NCBI GenBank assembly: GCA_045564655.1
Contig: JBJLGX010000005.1
Location: 1 to 64,000, forward strand
Source: UBA826 sp045564655
GTDB taxonomy: Bacteria > Chloroflexota > Dehalococcoidia > Lucifugimonadales > UBA826
Length of the DNA: 64,000 nucleotides
Direction of reading: 5' to 3'
Part shown: piece by piece, positions 44,724 to 53,387 of the stretch
Layout of the letters: each line of letters starts with the position of its first letter
Position numbering within the stretch: position 1 is the first letter of the stretch
Made by a program: the position numbers and the translations under genes
The notes under the pieces: model-generated
Told to the model about the DNA's origin: nothing
What the model saw: only the letters and a program-made list of their open reading frames with translations
Database searches by the model: none

Positions 44724-46091
44724 ATGCTCGACTTGTTGTCTATTGCAAAAACAGAAGCCGCTGGAGGAGATTTGTTTGGACAACTCTCTTCACTATTTGA
44801 GCCATCCACAATAAAACCTACCGGATATCCCAATGCAGTGGTCTGGAAAGGAGGAGCGGATGACAGTAACGTAAACCCTGTCGCTCATTCATTAACGGAT
44901 GCTTATGCTCTTCTAGGGACACTAGCAGCTACAGATATTTTAGGCCTTCCTTTTTATGCTGTCCCTATGTGGTCACAGTATAGGCATGATTCAAATTTAG
45001 AATCATTAGCATGGTTTGGGAACATGCCTTCAACTTCTATCAAATGGTCCACAGCAGGGGATGCATATGTAAATGATGGTAATGGTAATAAAGTAGTCGT
45101 AAACGGCAAATCAGGGAATGCTCCGCTAAGAACACAAGCTGGAGTTTATTGCAATGTAAGACCATATGGTCCTATAACTGTTGTAAGATCTATGCCATGC
45201 CTACCTTATTCACAAGATAAACCTAAATTTAATGTTACAGATTCAGGTCTAATTCATTCAGAGATGAATACCCCTGGAATCCAATTAGCATATGCCAATA
45301 GGCTATTTCTAAAAATGGTTCATGAATCAGGAAAGTTAGGCCGTGTCGCAATGAAACCAACCCAAGCTATGGAAGACGGAATAAGTGCAGGGTTACATTC
45401 TTGGTTACTAAAAGGTACAAAATTCAAGGTTGGTCGAAAATATGCTGTAGATCCATACGAAGAGCATAAAGATAAAATCGACAAAATTATCGGATTACTT
45501 CCAAGTGATTTTAAGGACGGTATGGAAAATTGGACGGGTCAAATAGAACAACATATATCAGATACGAACTACGGATTACTTATATGGGACTTAATTGAAA
45601 AACGTGACACTATAGTACTGGCAACTGACCTGGACGGAGATAGGCTTACAGATTTATTGGCAGATATATCAGATCCTCTCAGGGCATTTTCAGGTATTGT
45701 CGCAAATCATTTGGGGAAAGATATTAATACTACAACTACATGGAATGAATTAGGATATGAAACAGGTAATGGTAGGGATATGACTTCGGTTATGTACCGA
45801 ATGGATGGCCCCCCAATACATGAACAAACCTTAGGCTCGGCAGATGCAATGTTATTAAGGTTACTAAATGGAGATGAGTGGGTAGGGGGTACCAAACAGC
45901 CTTATGATCCAAGAATACATTTCGTTTTAATACGTGATGCTTATATAGATGCAAACCCTGACAATAAAAATTTACACAATTGGTTAGATCAATCATTGGA
46001 AAAATTTGATGCTATATATTCAGGTGACAGGCCAGGATTCATTGAAGGATATAAAGCTCTAAAAGAAGCTATTGATCCTTGGAATAAGTAG
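44724..46091 (+). CDS. Unrecognised 455-residue protein leading the sulfatase/enolase operon
   Basis: I do not recognise a family. The protein has no signal peptide or clear membrane helix. Notable phrases are WKGGADDSNVNPVAHSLTDAYALLG, a His- and Asp-rich start; VPMWSQYRHDSNLESLAWFGN; VRPYGPITVVRSMPCLPYSQD; and VLATDLDGDRLTDLLADISDPLRAF, an acidic cluster that could bind metal. The ATG follows AAGAGGTATTT. It reads into the second sulfatase after eight bases and then the enolase-superfamily gene, so all three look like one operon, divergent from the first sulfatase. Context suggests a job in breakdown of a sulfated compound. Function is not assigned. Confidence 0.85.
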   Translation: MLDLLSIAKTEAAGGDLFGQLSSLFEPSTIKPTGYPNAVVWKGGADDSNVNPVAHSLTDAYALLGTLAATDILGLPFYAVPMWSQYRHDSNLESLAWFGNMPSTSIKWSTAGDAYVNDGNGNKVVVNGKSGNAPLRTQAGVYCNVRPYGPITVVRSMPCLPYSQDKPKFNVTDSGLIHSEMNTPGIQLAYANRLFLKMVHESGKLGRVAMKPTQAMEDGISAGLHSWLLKGTKFKVGRKYAVDPYEEHKDKIDKIIGLLPSDFKDGMENWTGQIEQHISDTNYGLLIWDLIEKRDTIVLATDLDGDRLTDLLADISDPLRAFSGIVANHLGKDINTTTTWNELGYETGNGRDMTSVMYRMDGPPIHEQTLGSADAMLLRLLNGDEWVGGTKQPYDPRIHFVLIRDAYIDANPDNKNLHNWLDQSLEKFDAIYSGDRPGFIEGYKALKEAIDPWNK

Positions 46092-46099
46092 CATACTGT

Positions 46100-47773
46100 A
46101 TGACTGACTATCCAAATATTTTATTCCTTATGACTGATGAGCTAAGGGCTACAGCACTTAAATTATATTCAGATTTAGGTGTAGATACTCCTAATATTGA
46201 AAAATTGGCTAACACAGGAGTTAAATTTGAATATGCTATAACCCCACATCCGTTATGCGTACCAGCTAGGGTGTCTATGATGTCATCACGATATCCACAT
46301 TCAACAGGCAGCAGACTCAATGAAACACTGATGCCAGAAAATGAATTGCATGCTTTCAAAATATGGAAAGACCTAGGCTATACAACGGGGTTAATTGGTA
46401 AAAATCACTGTTATTCTCATAAATCTGACTTAGACTTAATTGATGTTAGGTGTGAAATATCTCATATGGGTTTACCCAGAGAGAATTATGCTGGCGAAAA
46501 CCCCGGGAATACAGGTATGGAGTGGAAGGTCCCAGAAGAGCTAATTGAACAATCTCATTCAACTCGAAGTGCGATGAGCGACACTACAGGTGCTGGAGAA
46601 TATGAAATTACAAATCATCCTATTGAAGGATATTCGACTCGAGCCATTGAAGTACAGGTAGAAGAATTCCTTGAAGAATTCTCTAGTGGTAATACTTTTG
46701 GAGCAAAAAATACAAATGGTTCATTTGCTTTACAAGTTTCCTTTCCTGATCCACATCACCCCAATGAAATAAATCAGGATATTTTTGATTTAGTAGACCT
46801 TGAGTCTATAGAAATACCTCCTTTCAAAAGTAATGAATTTACTAACGATAATGTTCCAGAAAGAAACAAAATTATATATAAAATGCTCAACTTGGATGGT
46901 TTTGAGAAATCTGATATACGGAAAATGATTTCTGTGTATTACGCTATGACAAAATTCATTGATAACGCGATAGGAAATATTATAGAAAAATTAGAAACAC
47001 TTGGTTTACGCAAGAATACAATCATTATATTTACCTCAGACCATGGCGATTTTGCTGGAGAACATAATATGTTTGGAAAAGCAGGGGCATTTTATGATTC
47101 ATTAATAAGAGTCCCATGTATTATTTCTTGGCCAAATGGCGGGGTGCCCCAAGGAATTGTAGATAAATCATTAGTTAATACTATAGATATCTTGCCAACT
47201 ATATTACAACTGAGTGGGATCTGTGATTTCTCATTCAAAGAACAAGATAATAGTGTATATGTACCTTATGAGCCTCCTAATTTATTTATTGATCCTCACA
47301 AAACTTCATTAACACCTGAATTGTTTAGACGAATTCAAGGAAAACCCATGCCTTCCGTCACAGCAACACCTCCTAGGTCAGCCGCATATAGTGAATATGG
47401 AGCAGGCGGCCCACTCCTAACATCCAAAATGTTTGATACCCTTCCAGTAACGTATGGTTCAAAAGCAATAATGAATTCTCTTCGAGGAAGAGAAGCAGAA
47501 GGCAGAAGAAAAATGGTTAGGACTATCAAATGGAAATATATAACTGACATAACAACCTCAAAAAAATATCATCTTTCTAACGCTAAAATTGACGATGAGT
47601 TATACGATTTAGAGAATGACCCACATGAATTATCAAATATTGCTTATGACCCCAAAAATTCATTAATCATTTCTGAAATGAGAGAATTATTATTAGATTG
47701 GATGATAGAAACTGAAGATACTAATCCTGTATCTTTGCCGGACAGATTAAGTAGAGATATAAATTTCATATAA
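46100..47773 (+). CDS. Type I sulfatase, CxPAR subtype
   Basis: This 557-residue sulfatase starts TDYPNILFLMTDELRATAL with no signal peptide, so it should be cytoplasmic. The formylglycine site is C53-V-P-A-R57, and FTSDHGDFAGEHNMFGKAG gives the metal-binding and active-site residues of the choline-sulfatase / phosphonate-monoester-hydrolase-like branch. A GKNHCYSH segment follows the site. The enzyme differs from its neighbour by subtype, overall length and C-terminal region, so they probably act on different substrates or steps. It is eight bases after the 455-residue gene and 23 before the enolase-superfamily gene. Confidence 0.92.
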   Translation: MTDYPNILFLMTDELRATALKLYSDLGVDTPNIEKLANTGVKFEYAITPHPLCVPARVSMMSSRYPHSTGSRLNETLMPENELHAFKIWKDLGYTTGLIGKNHCYSHKSDLDLIDVRCEISHMGLPRENYAGENPGNTGMEWKVPEELIEQSHSTRSAMSDTTGAGEYEITNHPIEGYSTRAIEVQVEEFLEEFSSGNTFGAKNTNGSFALQVSFPDPHHPNEINQDIFDLVDLESIEIPPFKSNEFTNDNVPERNKIIYKMLNLDGFEKSDIRKMISVYYAMTKFIDNAIGNIIEKLETLGLRKNTIIIFTSDHGDFAGEHNMFGKAGAFYDSLIRVPCIISWPNGGVPQGIVDKSLVNTIDILPTILQLSGICDFSFKEQDNSVYVPYEPPNLFIDPHKTSLTPELFRRIQGKPMPSVTATPPRSAAYSEYGAGGPLLTSKMFDTLPVTYGSKAIMNSLRGREAEGRRKMVRTIKWKYITDITTSKKYHLSNAKIDDELYDLENDPHELSNIAYDPKNSLIISEMRELLLDWMIETEDTNPVSLPDRLSRDINFI

Positions 47774-47796
47774 ATATTTACGTAAGGGAATAAATT

Positions 47797-48936
47797 ATGC
47801 CTGATAAAAATTATATTTCGATCACAGATGTCGAAATAGTGCCATTAAAGGAACTAGAAGTCATGGGCAACATAGAGCCGGCTTGGGATAAAGGAGGCTC
47901 TTTAAGGTTTACACGTGGTGGTGGAACAGTCACTATGGTCCATACAAATCAAGGGATAACAGGAATTGGACCTGGTCCTAGGGAAATCAATGATTCACAA
48001 AATAAACGAGTAAATGAAATTGTCGTTGGTGAAGATCCCTTTAGAGTTGAACAAATCTATGAAAAGCTAAAATATTATGTATTTACAACACCTTATGAAG
48101 GAACTTCTGGAGTAGAAATTGCGATATGGGACATAATAGGGAAAGCCACTAACCAGCCTCTATATAAAATTTGGGGTGGTGCAAAAAATAAAGTAATCCC
48201 ATATGCAAGTTTAATAAAATTATCAAATCCTGAAGAACGGGCTAATCAGGCAAGTAAATTAGCATCTGAAGGTTGGAAAGCTATAAAAGTTAGAATACAC
48301 CACGACGATATGAGCGAAGACATTCGTACTGTACAACTAGTTAGAGAAGCTGTTGGTGATAACGTAGAAATAATGGTCGACGCAAACCAAGCGCAATCTT
48401 TCGGAAGATGGCAACCTGGAGTAAGATGGGATTACAGAAGAGCATTAGATACAGCAAATTTATTAAATGAACTTAATGTTTATTGGTTAGAAGAACCTCT
48501 ACCTAGATATGCATTTGATGACCTTGCAAGGCTCAATAGTTCTACTCCGTTGAGGATATCAGGTGGTGAAAACAATAGGAACGTAACTGAATTTAGAACC
48601 ATGCTTGAAAAAAATTCATATGATGTGTTACAGCCAGAATGTATGGTACTAGATGGTATGACTGATATGTTAAATATAGCGAAGTTAGCCACATTTTATG
48701 ACAAAACAGTAATTCCACATCATGGTGGATGGGACCTTGGCCAAATTGCCCATCTCCATTTTGTAGCCGCATTTAACCATTCACCTTTCTTAGAATTATT
48801 AAATGATCCCCCAATAGCTCATTATTCTCATCATTTTGCAACATTCGAAAATGCTCCAGTTGTAAAAGATGGATGGATGGATGTTCCTGAAGGTCCTGGA
48901 CTAGGTATAGAAATAAATCCTGATTATTTACCTTAA
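47797..48936 (+). CDS. Mandelate racemase / muconate lactonizing enzyme family (enolase superfamily)
   Basis: This 379-residue enolase-superfamily enzyme has an N-terminal capping domain and a modified TIM barrel. Metal ligands are D195 (VDANQ), a glutamate at 232-233 (LEEPLPR) and E258 (GGENN). The barrel base is K164-V-R166, an Arg where many members have the second Lys of KxK, and a histidine is found in VIPHHGGWD (308-309). The family abstracts the alpha proton of a carboxylate, usually giving sugar-acid dehydration or racemisation. A strong AAGGGA precedes the ATG. Following the sulfatase, it may act on the desulfated acid. The substrate is not known. Confidence 0.92.
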   Translation: MPDKNYISITDVEIVPLKELEVMGNIEPAWDKGGSLRFTRGGGTVTMVHTNQGITGIGPGPREINDSQNKRVNEIVVGEDPFRVEQIYEKLKYYVFTTPYEGTSGVEIAIWDIIGKATNQPLYKIWGGAKNKVIPYASLIKLSNPEERANQASKLASEGWKAIKVRIHHDDMSEDIRTVQLVREAVGDNVEIMVDANQAQSFGRWQPGVRWDYRRALDTANLLNELNVYWLEEPLPRYAFDDLARLNSSTPLRISGGENNRNVTEFRTMLEKNSYDVLQPECMVLDGMTDMLNIAKLATFYDKTVIPHHGGWDLGQIAHLHFVAAFNHSPFLELLNDPPIAHYSHHFATFENAPVVKDGWMDVPEGPGLGIEINPDYLP

Positions 48937-48946
48937 TGCAACATAA

Positions 48947-49729
48947 TCAACAATTATGAGCGTGATTATTTTTCTGAAAAGTATTTATGTTGACTTTCTT
49001 CTTGGGTAATACTTCATAATTTACTGAAGCAGCTACACCTGATTCTGAATTACCTGAAATAGTGACAATCGAAGGGGTATCAAGATATTGAACTTTGTTC
49101 TCTTTTAATATAAATGGGGCATCATGACCCGGATAAAAAATGTCTGATTTATCAATCATTTTTTCAAGACTTTCCCGAGCATCATGCTCATCCCAAAAAA
49201 TATTGTATGGCAATCCACGAACTATAGTACCCCCATCTGGTAAGGCATCACCAGCTATTGTTTTTAATCCTTCAGAAGATTCGATTAAAACACTCATATG
49301 TCCTTTAGTGTGACCCGGGGTCGACATAACTTGAACTCCTTCAGCTATAACATCACCATCATCTACTGGGTTAAGTCTTAATTTAGTCATCATATCTGTT
49401 AGATAAGATGCTGCCATAAGATCACCCGAAGTAGGGTTTTGCATATAATCGATTTCATGTGAATGAATTATTATAGAAGAGGATGTAAAAAGGTCGGTAT
49501 TTTGGCAATGATCCCAATGCATATGGGTTAAAACAACAATATCAATATCAGAAGGAGTAAGGTTTTTCTCAGCCAAAGTATCAATCAGTAACTTACGTCT
49601 AGAAGCAGGTCCCGTATCAATAAGTATATTTGTGTTTCCTGATTTTATTAGACTTACAGAAGACCATCCAAACATACCTTGGTCAGAATCAAATGAGAAA
49701 CCCTTGGTTAACAAATCTATATCAGACAT
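48947..49729 (-). CDS. MBL-fold metallo-hydrolase
   Basis: This 260-residue metallo-beta-lactamase-fold protein has the zinc motif LTHMHWDH (H69, H71, D73, H74), a further His in STPGHTKGHMS, the bridging Asp in AGDALPDG and the last His in FYPGHDAP. The order is that of lactonase- and glyoxalase-II-like members. It starts with ATG after AGGAGTATTC. It ends convergent to the enolase-superfamily gene, 10 bases apart, and is followed upstream by DUF423. A lactonase role in sugar-acid catabolism is possible given the neighbours, but is inferred. Confidence 0.88.
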   Translation of the reverse strand: MSDIDLLTKGFSFDSDQGMFGWSSVSLIKSGNTNILIDTGPASRRKLLIDTLAEKNLTPSDIDIVVLTHMHWDHCQNTDLFTSSSIIIHSHEIDYMQNPTSGDLMAASYLTDMMTKLRLNPVDDGDVIAEGVQVMSTPGHTKGHMSVLIESSEGLKTIAGDALPDGGTIVRGLPYNIFWDEHDARESLEKMIDKSDIFYPGHDAPFILKENKVQYLDTPSIVTISGNSESGVAASVNYEVLPKKKVNINTFQKNNHAHNC

Positions 49730-49737
49730 GAATACTC

Positions 49738-50136
49738 CTACAGGTTATTAGATTTTATGGAATAAATATAATAGATAAAAAATATCCATCCCAGAATAAT
49801 CATAATACCACCTATAGGAGCTAAGGCTCCAAATAGCGAAACATCTGTTAATGATAGTAAATATAAACTTCCAGAAAATATCAGACTACCAAATAAAAAA
49901 AACATTAATGAAGGATTTATTATAGAAAATTTTATGTTTATGTTTTTAAAAACTAAAGCGCATAAAAGTATCATTACAGACATAAACATATGAAATCTAA
50001 CTGCCGTTTCATATGTGTCTACCCTATCTTCAGATATATATTCTAACAACCAATGCGCGCCAGCTGCCCCTAAAATTACAGAGCTCAACCCCATAATTGA
50101 ACCGATGATTAACCACAACTTAACCGCAGGGGTCAT
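49738..50136 (-). CDS. DUF423-family small membrane protein
   Basis: This 132-residue protein has about four hydrophobic helices: WLIIGSIMGLSSVILGAAGAH, MFMSVMILLCALVF, LMFFLFGSLIFSGSLYLL and LAPIGGIMIILGWIFFIYYI. GAAGAHWL and APIGGIMIILGW are family hallmarks. Function of DUF423 (YgdD-like) proteins is unknown. It starts four bases after the LLM gene stop and precedes the MBL gene by eight bases, so it is part of a minus-strand run. Confidence 0.9.
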   Translation of the reverse strand: MTPAVKLWLIIGSIMGLSSVILGAAGAHWLLEYISEDRVDTYETAVRFHMFMSVMILLCALVFKNINIKFSIINPSLMFFLFGSLIFSGSLYLLSLTDVSLFGALAPIGGIMIILGWIFFIYYIYSIKSNNL

Positions 50137-50139
50137 AAA

Positions 50140-51066
50140 TTAGATCTTGCCGACTAGATTCTTTAAAAGATCTTTAGTCCTTGCTGCATTTTCAGCATCA
50201 TTTTTACCTGTTTTAAATATTGAAGCCGCAAAATCAGTTGCGCCGGCGTCAGCATATTCTTGAAGTTTTTCAGTCACTTGTGATTCATTTCCTATAATTG
50301 CAATCTCAGAAGAATTTTCTAGGCCTTCTCTATCAAGCATCGCTCGATAACTTGGCAAATTACCATATCTGTCAAAATACTCAGTAGCAGCTTTCTTTGC
50401 AGTTTCTATGTCATCAGTTACTAGTACTGGATTCATAGCTACTACTCTTGGATTAGGTTTATTAGCATTGCTTGCAGCTTCATTTATAGTTGGGGCTATA
50501 TGCTGCTCAATAGTTTTATTACCCGTCATCCACAAAAGAGTACCATCAGTCATTTCACCAGAAATCTTTAGCATCATTTTCCCCATTGCAGCAATAAGAA
50601 CAGGTACTTCAACCTGATCTTGCATAGTAAGGCCCATGGTAAGACCTATAAATTCTCCCTTAAAATCTGAACTCCCAGTGGTATTAAGTGAATTGATAAT
50701 TGTAAGATATTCACGCATAAATTTAGCAGGAGAATGAAAGGTTAAATTCCAAAGATTTTCAACTAATGGTTTATGTGAAAGTCCAATACCAAGTCTAAAT
50801 CTTCCTTGAGCGACTTTTTGAACAGTTAGTGCTTGTTGAGCCATAGTCAAAGGATGTTTCTGATAAACTCTGTCTACCGCAGTTCCTATCTCAATCTTAC
50901 TAGTTTTTTCAGCTGCAAGAGCGAGCATAGTCATTCCATCTACATCATTAATACATGCTGCCCAAACAGAATCAAGACCATCATTTTCACATTGAACAAT
51001 TTCATCTATTTGCTCTTGAAGAGTACCTTGTGAGCCAGCAGCTCCCGTAAATATACCTATTTTCAT
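50140..51066 (-). CDS. LLM-class (luciferase-like) oxidoreductase, probably F420-dependent
   Basis: This 308-residue TIM-barrel enzyme has MKIGIFTGAAGSQGTLQEQIDEIVQCENDGLDSVW at the N-terminus and GRFRLGIGLSHKPLVENLW, then PVLIAAMGKMMLKISGEMTDG, both typical of the bacterial-luciferase superfamily in the F420-binding branch. The window also encodes CofE, so F420 should be available. FMN use cannot be excluded. It is the first gene of the run LLM-DUF423-MBL. Ribosome site AAGGGA lies about ten bases ahead of the ATG. Substrate unknown. Confidence 0.88.
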   Translation of the reverse strand: MKIGIFTGAAGSQGTLQEQIDEIVQCENDGLDSVWAACINDVDGMTMLALAAEKTSKIEIGTAVDRVYQKHPLTMAQQALTVQKVAQGRFRLGIGLSHKPLVENLWNLTFHSPAKFMREYLTIINSLNTTGSSDFKGEFIGLTMGLTMQDQVEVPVLIAAMGKMMLKISGEMTDGTLLWMTGNKTIEQHIAPTINEAASNANKPNPRVVAMNPVLVTDDIETAKKAATEYFDRYGNLPSYRAMLDREGLENSSEIAIIGNESQVTEKLQEYADAGATDFAASIFKTGKNDAENAARTKDLLKNLVGKI

Positions 51067-51081
51067 AACTTAATTCCCTTA

Positions 51082-51567
51082 TTATTCTCTAAAATTAACA
51101 TATTGGAGTGGCTGTTCATTTTCCATATTTTTAATAAATTCTATAACTTTTTGTAAATCATCTCGTTTCTTTCCTGAAATATGTAATTCATTACCTTTAA
51201 TTGAAATCTGCACTTTCATTTTTATAGACTTAACTTCTTTAGTTATTTTTTTAGCAAGTTCCATATCAATTCCTTGCTTAATTTCAACTAATCTCCTAAG
51301 CGCATCTCCTGAAGCTGATTGAACATCTTGAAAATCAAGAGCAGATTTTTCAAGTTTTCTTTGTGAAAAATACTTAAAAAGTAATGATTCTACTTGCTCT
51401 AATTTCATATTATCATCAGCCGTAATTGTTAATGAATTATCAGTTCTTTGAATGTCACATTTTGTTCCTGCGAGATCATAACGTTGTTTTATCTCTCTTT
51501 TTACACCATTTACAGCATTATCTACTTCCATAATATCTGTACGGGAAACCACATCAAATGACGGCAT
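51082..51567 (-). CDS. YajQ-family nucleotide/cyclic-di-GMP-binding protein
   Basis: This 161-residue protein from the ATG at 51567 has MPSFDVVSRTDIMEVDNAVN, EIKQRYDLAGTK, and a C-terminal SIKMKVQISIKGNELHISGKKRDDLQKVI. These are the two ferredoxin-like halves of YajQ (UPF0234). AAAGGAGTTTTT precedes this ATG, whereas the longer open frame to 51603 has no site. Members bind nucleotides and some bind cyclic di-GMP, acting as effectors. A 44-bp palindrome lies between it and cimA. Confidence 0.93.
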   Translation of the reverse strand: MPSFDVVSRTDIMEVDNAVNGVKREIKQRYDLAGTKCDIQRTDNSLTITADDNMKLEQVESLLFKYFSQRKLEKSALDFQDVQSASGDALRRLVEIKQGIDMELAKKITKEVKSIKMKVQISIKGNELHISGKKRDDLQKVIEFIKNMENEQPLQYVNFRE

Positions 51568-51614
51568 AAAAACTCCTTTTGAATCATTCAAAACACAAAC
51601 CAAATATATATTAG

Positions 51615-51658
51615 TAAATAATAAATAACAATAATATATTATTGTTATTTATTATTTA
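51615..51658. repeat. Perfect 44-bp palindrome overlapping the cimA stop codon
   Basis: Bases 51615-51636 and 51637-51658 are exact reverse complements with no spacer. The sequence is A/T apart from one C and one G. The right arm contains the last codons and stop (51645-51647) of cimA. It would form a hairpin in the cimA transcript, or a cruciform in DNA. No U-tract follows on the minus strand. Confidence 0.85.
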
Positions 51659-53228
51659 AGAGCCACCATTTGATACTATCTGAAAGTGCCATCCAACTAG
51701 CTTGTATGATGTTTGATGAAGCTCCTACAGTAGTCCAATTCTGATTACCATCTGTAGATTCTAATAAGACTCTTACAGCTGAACCTGTTCCACCTGCTTG
51801 ATCAACCACACGCACTTTATAATCAGTCAATCTAATTACATTTAATTCTGGATAAGAAGTCAATAAGACTTTTCTAAGTGCATTGTCTAATGCATTTACA
51901 GGACCATCACCAGTAGCAGCTGTATGTAATTCTTCACCATCGACATTAAGCTTTAGCATAACTTGTGACGTAACATCCTGGTCAGAATCAAAATCAGATT
52001 TTGTTAAATCAACTGGTTTCTTTTCTACTAGAGACATAAAGTCAATTAAAGAAAATGGATCAAATGTATACCCAACTACCTTTTTAACAAGTAATTCAAA
52101 TGAAGCTTCGGCCCCTTCGTACTGGAATCCTTGGCTTTCTCTAGTTTTAATTAAATCTAAAAGCTTTTTAGCTTGATCAGATGTTAACTTAACATCTAAT
52201 TTTTCTTCCGTTTTCATTAAGATATTACTCCTGCCTGAAAGTTCAGAAACTAATATCTTATTAGAATTCCCAACCACTTCAGGAGGAATATGTTGATAGC
52301 TATGCTCTACTTTTGATACAGCTGACGCGTGAAGCCCACCTTTATGTGTAAAAGCTGAAGCCCCAACATAAGCCGTATTATCTGGTGGAGACATATTTGC
52401 AATTTCTGCAATTAACCTAGATACAGAAGTTATTTTGTTTAGATTGTCATCAGAAATACAATCTATCCCTTTCTTTATCTTTAAGTTAGCAGCCAAGGTT
52501 AATAAGTTAGCATTTCCACAACGTTCACCATATCCATTAACCGTCCCTTGAACATGTGAAACCCCTGCTTCTACAGCTAATATTGAGTTAGCTACAGCTA
52601 AATCAGCATCATTATGTGTATGTATTCCTACATCTGAGTTTATAGTTTGCTTAACATGCGACACAATTTCTGAAATTTCTACAGGCATGACACCACCATT
52701 AGTGTCACATAAAACAACACATTCAGCTCCAGATTCATAAGCAGTTTTTATAGAATTCATTGCATATTCTGGATTTGCTTTATATCCATCAAAAAAATGT
52801 TCTGCATCAAAAAATACTCTCCGGCCTTGTTTAACTAAATAAGAAACTGAATCTTCTATCATTGAAAGATTTTCATCTAAAGTAGTTTCTAAAATATGAG
52901 TTACATGTAAATCCCATGTTTTACCAACAAGAGTAATGACTGTGGTTTCCGCATCAAGCAACATTTTAATTTGACTATCTTTTGATACATCAACACCCTG
53001 CCTACGAGTAGAACCAAATGCAGTCAAAGTAGAATTGTTAAGAGAAATTGTTTTTGCTCTATGAAAAAACTCTGCATCTTTTGGATTAGACCCTGGCCAG
53101 CCACCTTCAATATAATGTAAACCCAAATCATCTAAAGCTTCCATCACAGCAATTTTATCTGTTACCGAGAATGAAATACCCTCATATTGAGCTCCATCTC
53201 GGAGTGTGGTGTCATATAAATCCACCAT
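51645..53228 (-). CDS. cimA: Citramalate synthase
   Basis: This enzyme condenses pyruvate and acetyl-CoA to (R)-citramalate, giving isoleucine without threonine deaminase. The 527-residue protein has YDTTLRDGAQYEG with R10 and D11, GSTRR, EHFFDGYK, CDTNGG, the metal pair in GIHTHNDADLAVANS and GERCGNANL, and a C-terminal LeuA-type allosteric domain. The GSTR segment and length favour CimA over isopropylmalate synthase. The ATG is 17 bases after the tRNA-Leu gene, with TTAAGGATTT ahead. It is probably cotranscribed with the tRNA. Confidence 0.93.
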   Translation of the reverse strand: MVDLYDTTLRDGAQYEGISFSVTDKIAVMEALDDLGLHYIEGGWPGSNPKDAEFFHRAKTISLNNSTLTAFGSTRRQGVDVSKDSQIKMLLDAETTVITLVGKTWDLHVTHILETTLDENLSMIEDSVSYLVKQGRRVFFDAEHFFDGYKANPEYAMNSIKTAYESGAECVVLCDTNGGVMPVEISEIVSHVKQTINSDVGIHTHNDADLAVANSILAVEAGVSHVQGTVNGYGERCGNANLLTLAANLKIKKGIDCISDDNLNKITSVSRLIAEIANMSPPDNTAYVGASAFTHKGGLHASAVSKVEHSYQHIPPEVVGNSNKILVSELSGRSNILMKTEEKLDVKLTSDQAKKLLDLIKTRESQGFQYEGAEASFELLVKKVVGYTFDPFSLIDFMSLVEKKPVDLTKSDFDSDQDVTSQVMLKLNVDGEELHTAATGDGPVNALDNALRKVLLTSYPELNVIRLTDYKVRVVDQAGGTGSAVRVLLESTDGNQNWTTVGASSNIIQASWMALSDSIKWWLLNNK

Positions 53229-53244
53229 GTCATAAATCCTTAAC

Positions 53245-53330
53245 TGGTGCCCAGGAAGGGACTCGAACCCCCACTCCCTTTCGGAAATCAGATTTTAAGT
53301 CTGACGCGTCTACCATTCCGCCACCTGGGC
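53245..53330 (-). tRNA. tRNA-Leu (anticodon UAA)
   Basis: On the minus strand the 7-bp acceptor stem GCCCAGG/CCTGGGC, the D arm, the anticodon stem TCAGA/TCTGA with loop CTTAAAA (anticodon TAA), the long class II variable arm and the T arm GTTCGAGTC are all present. The 3' CCA is encoded (53245-53247). Length is 86 bases. It lies directly upstream of cimA on the same strand. Confidence 0.97.
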
Positions 53331-53387
53331 ATATTAATATTTGAGATAGAAATTGTAACTTATTTTTCAATTTTCATATAGACATTA

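Noticed and set aside
51615..51658. Standard intrinsic terminator at the cimA end
   Set aside because: The stem is almost all A:U and no U-tract follows on the coding strand.
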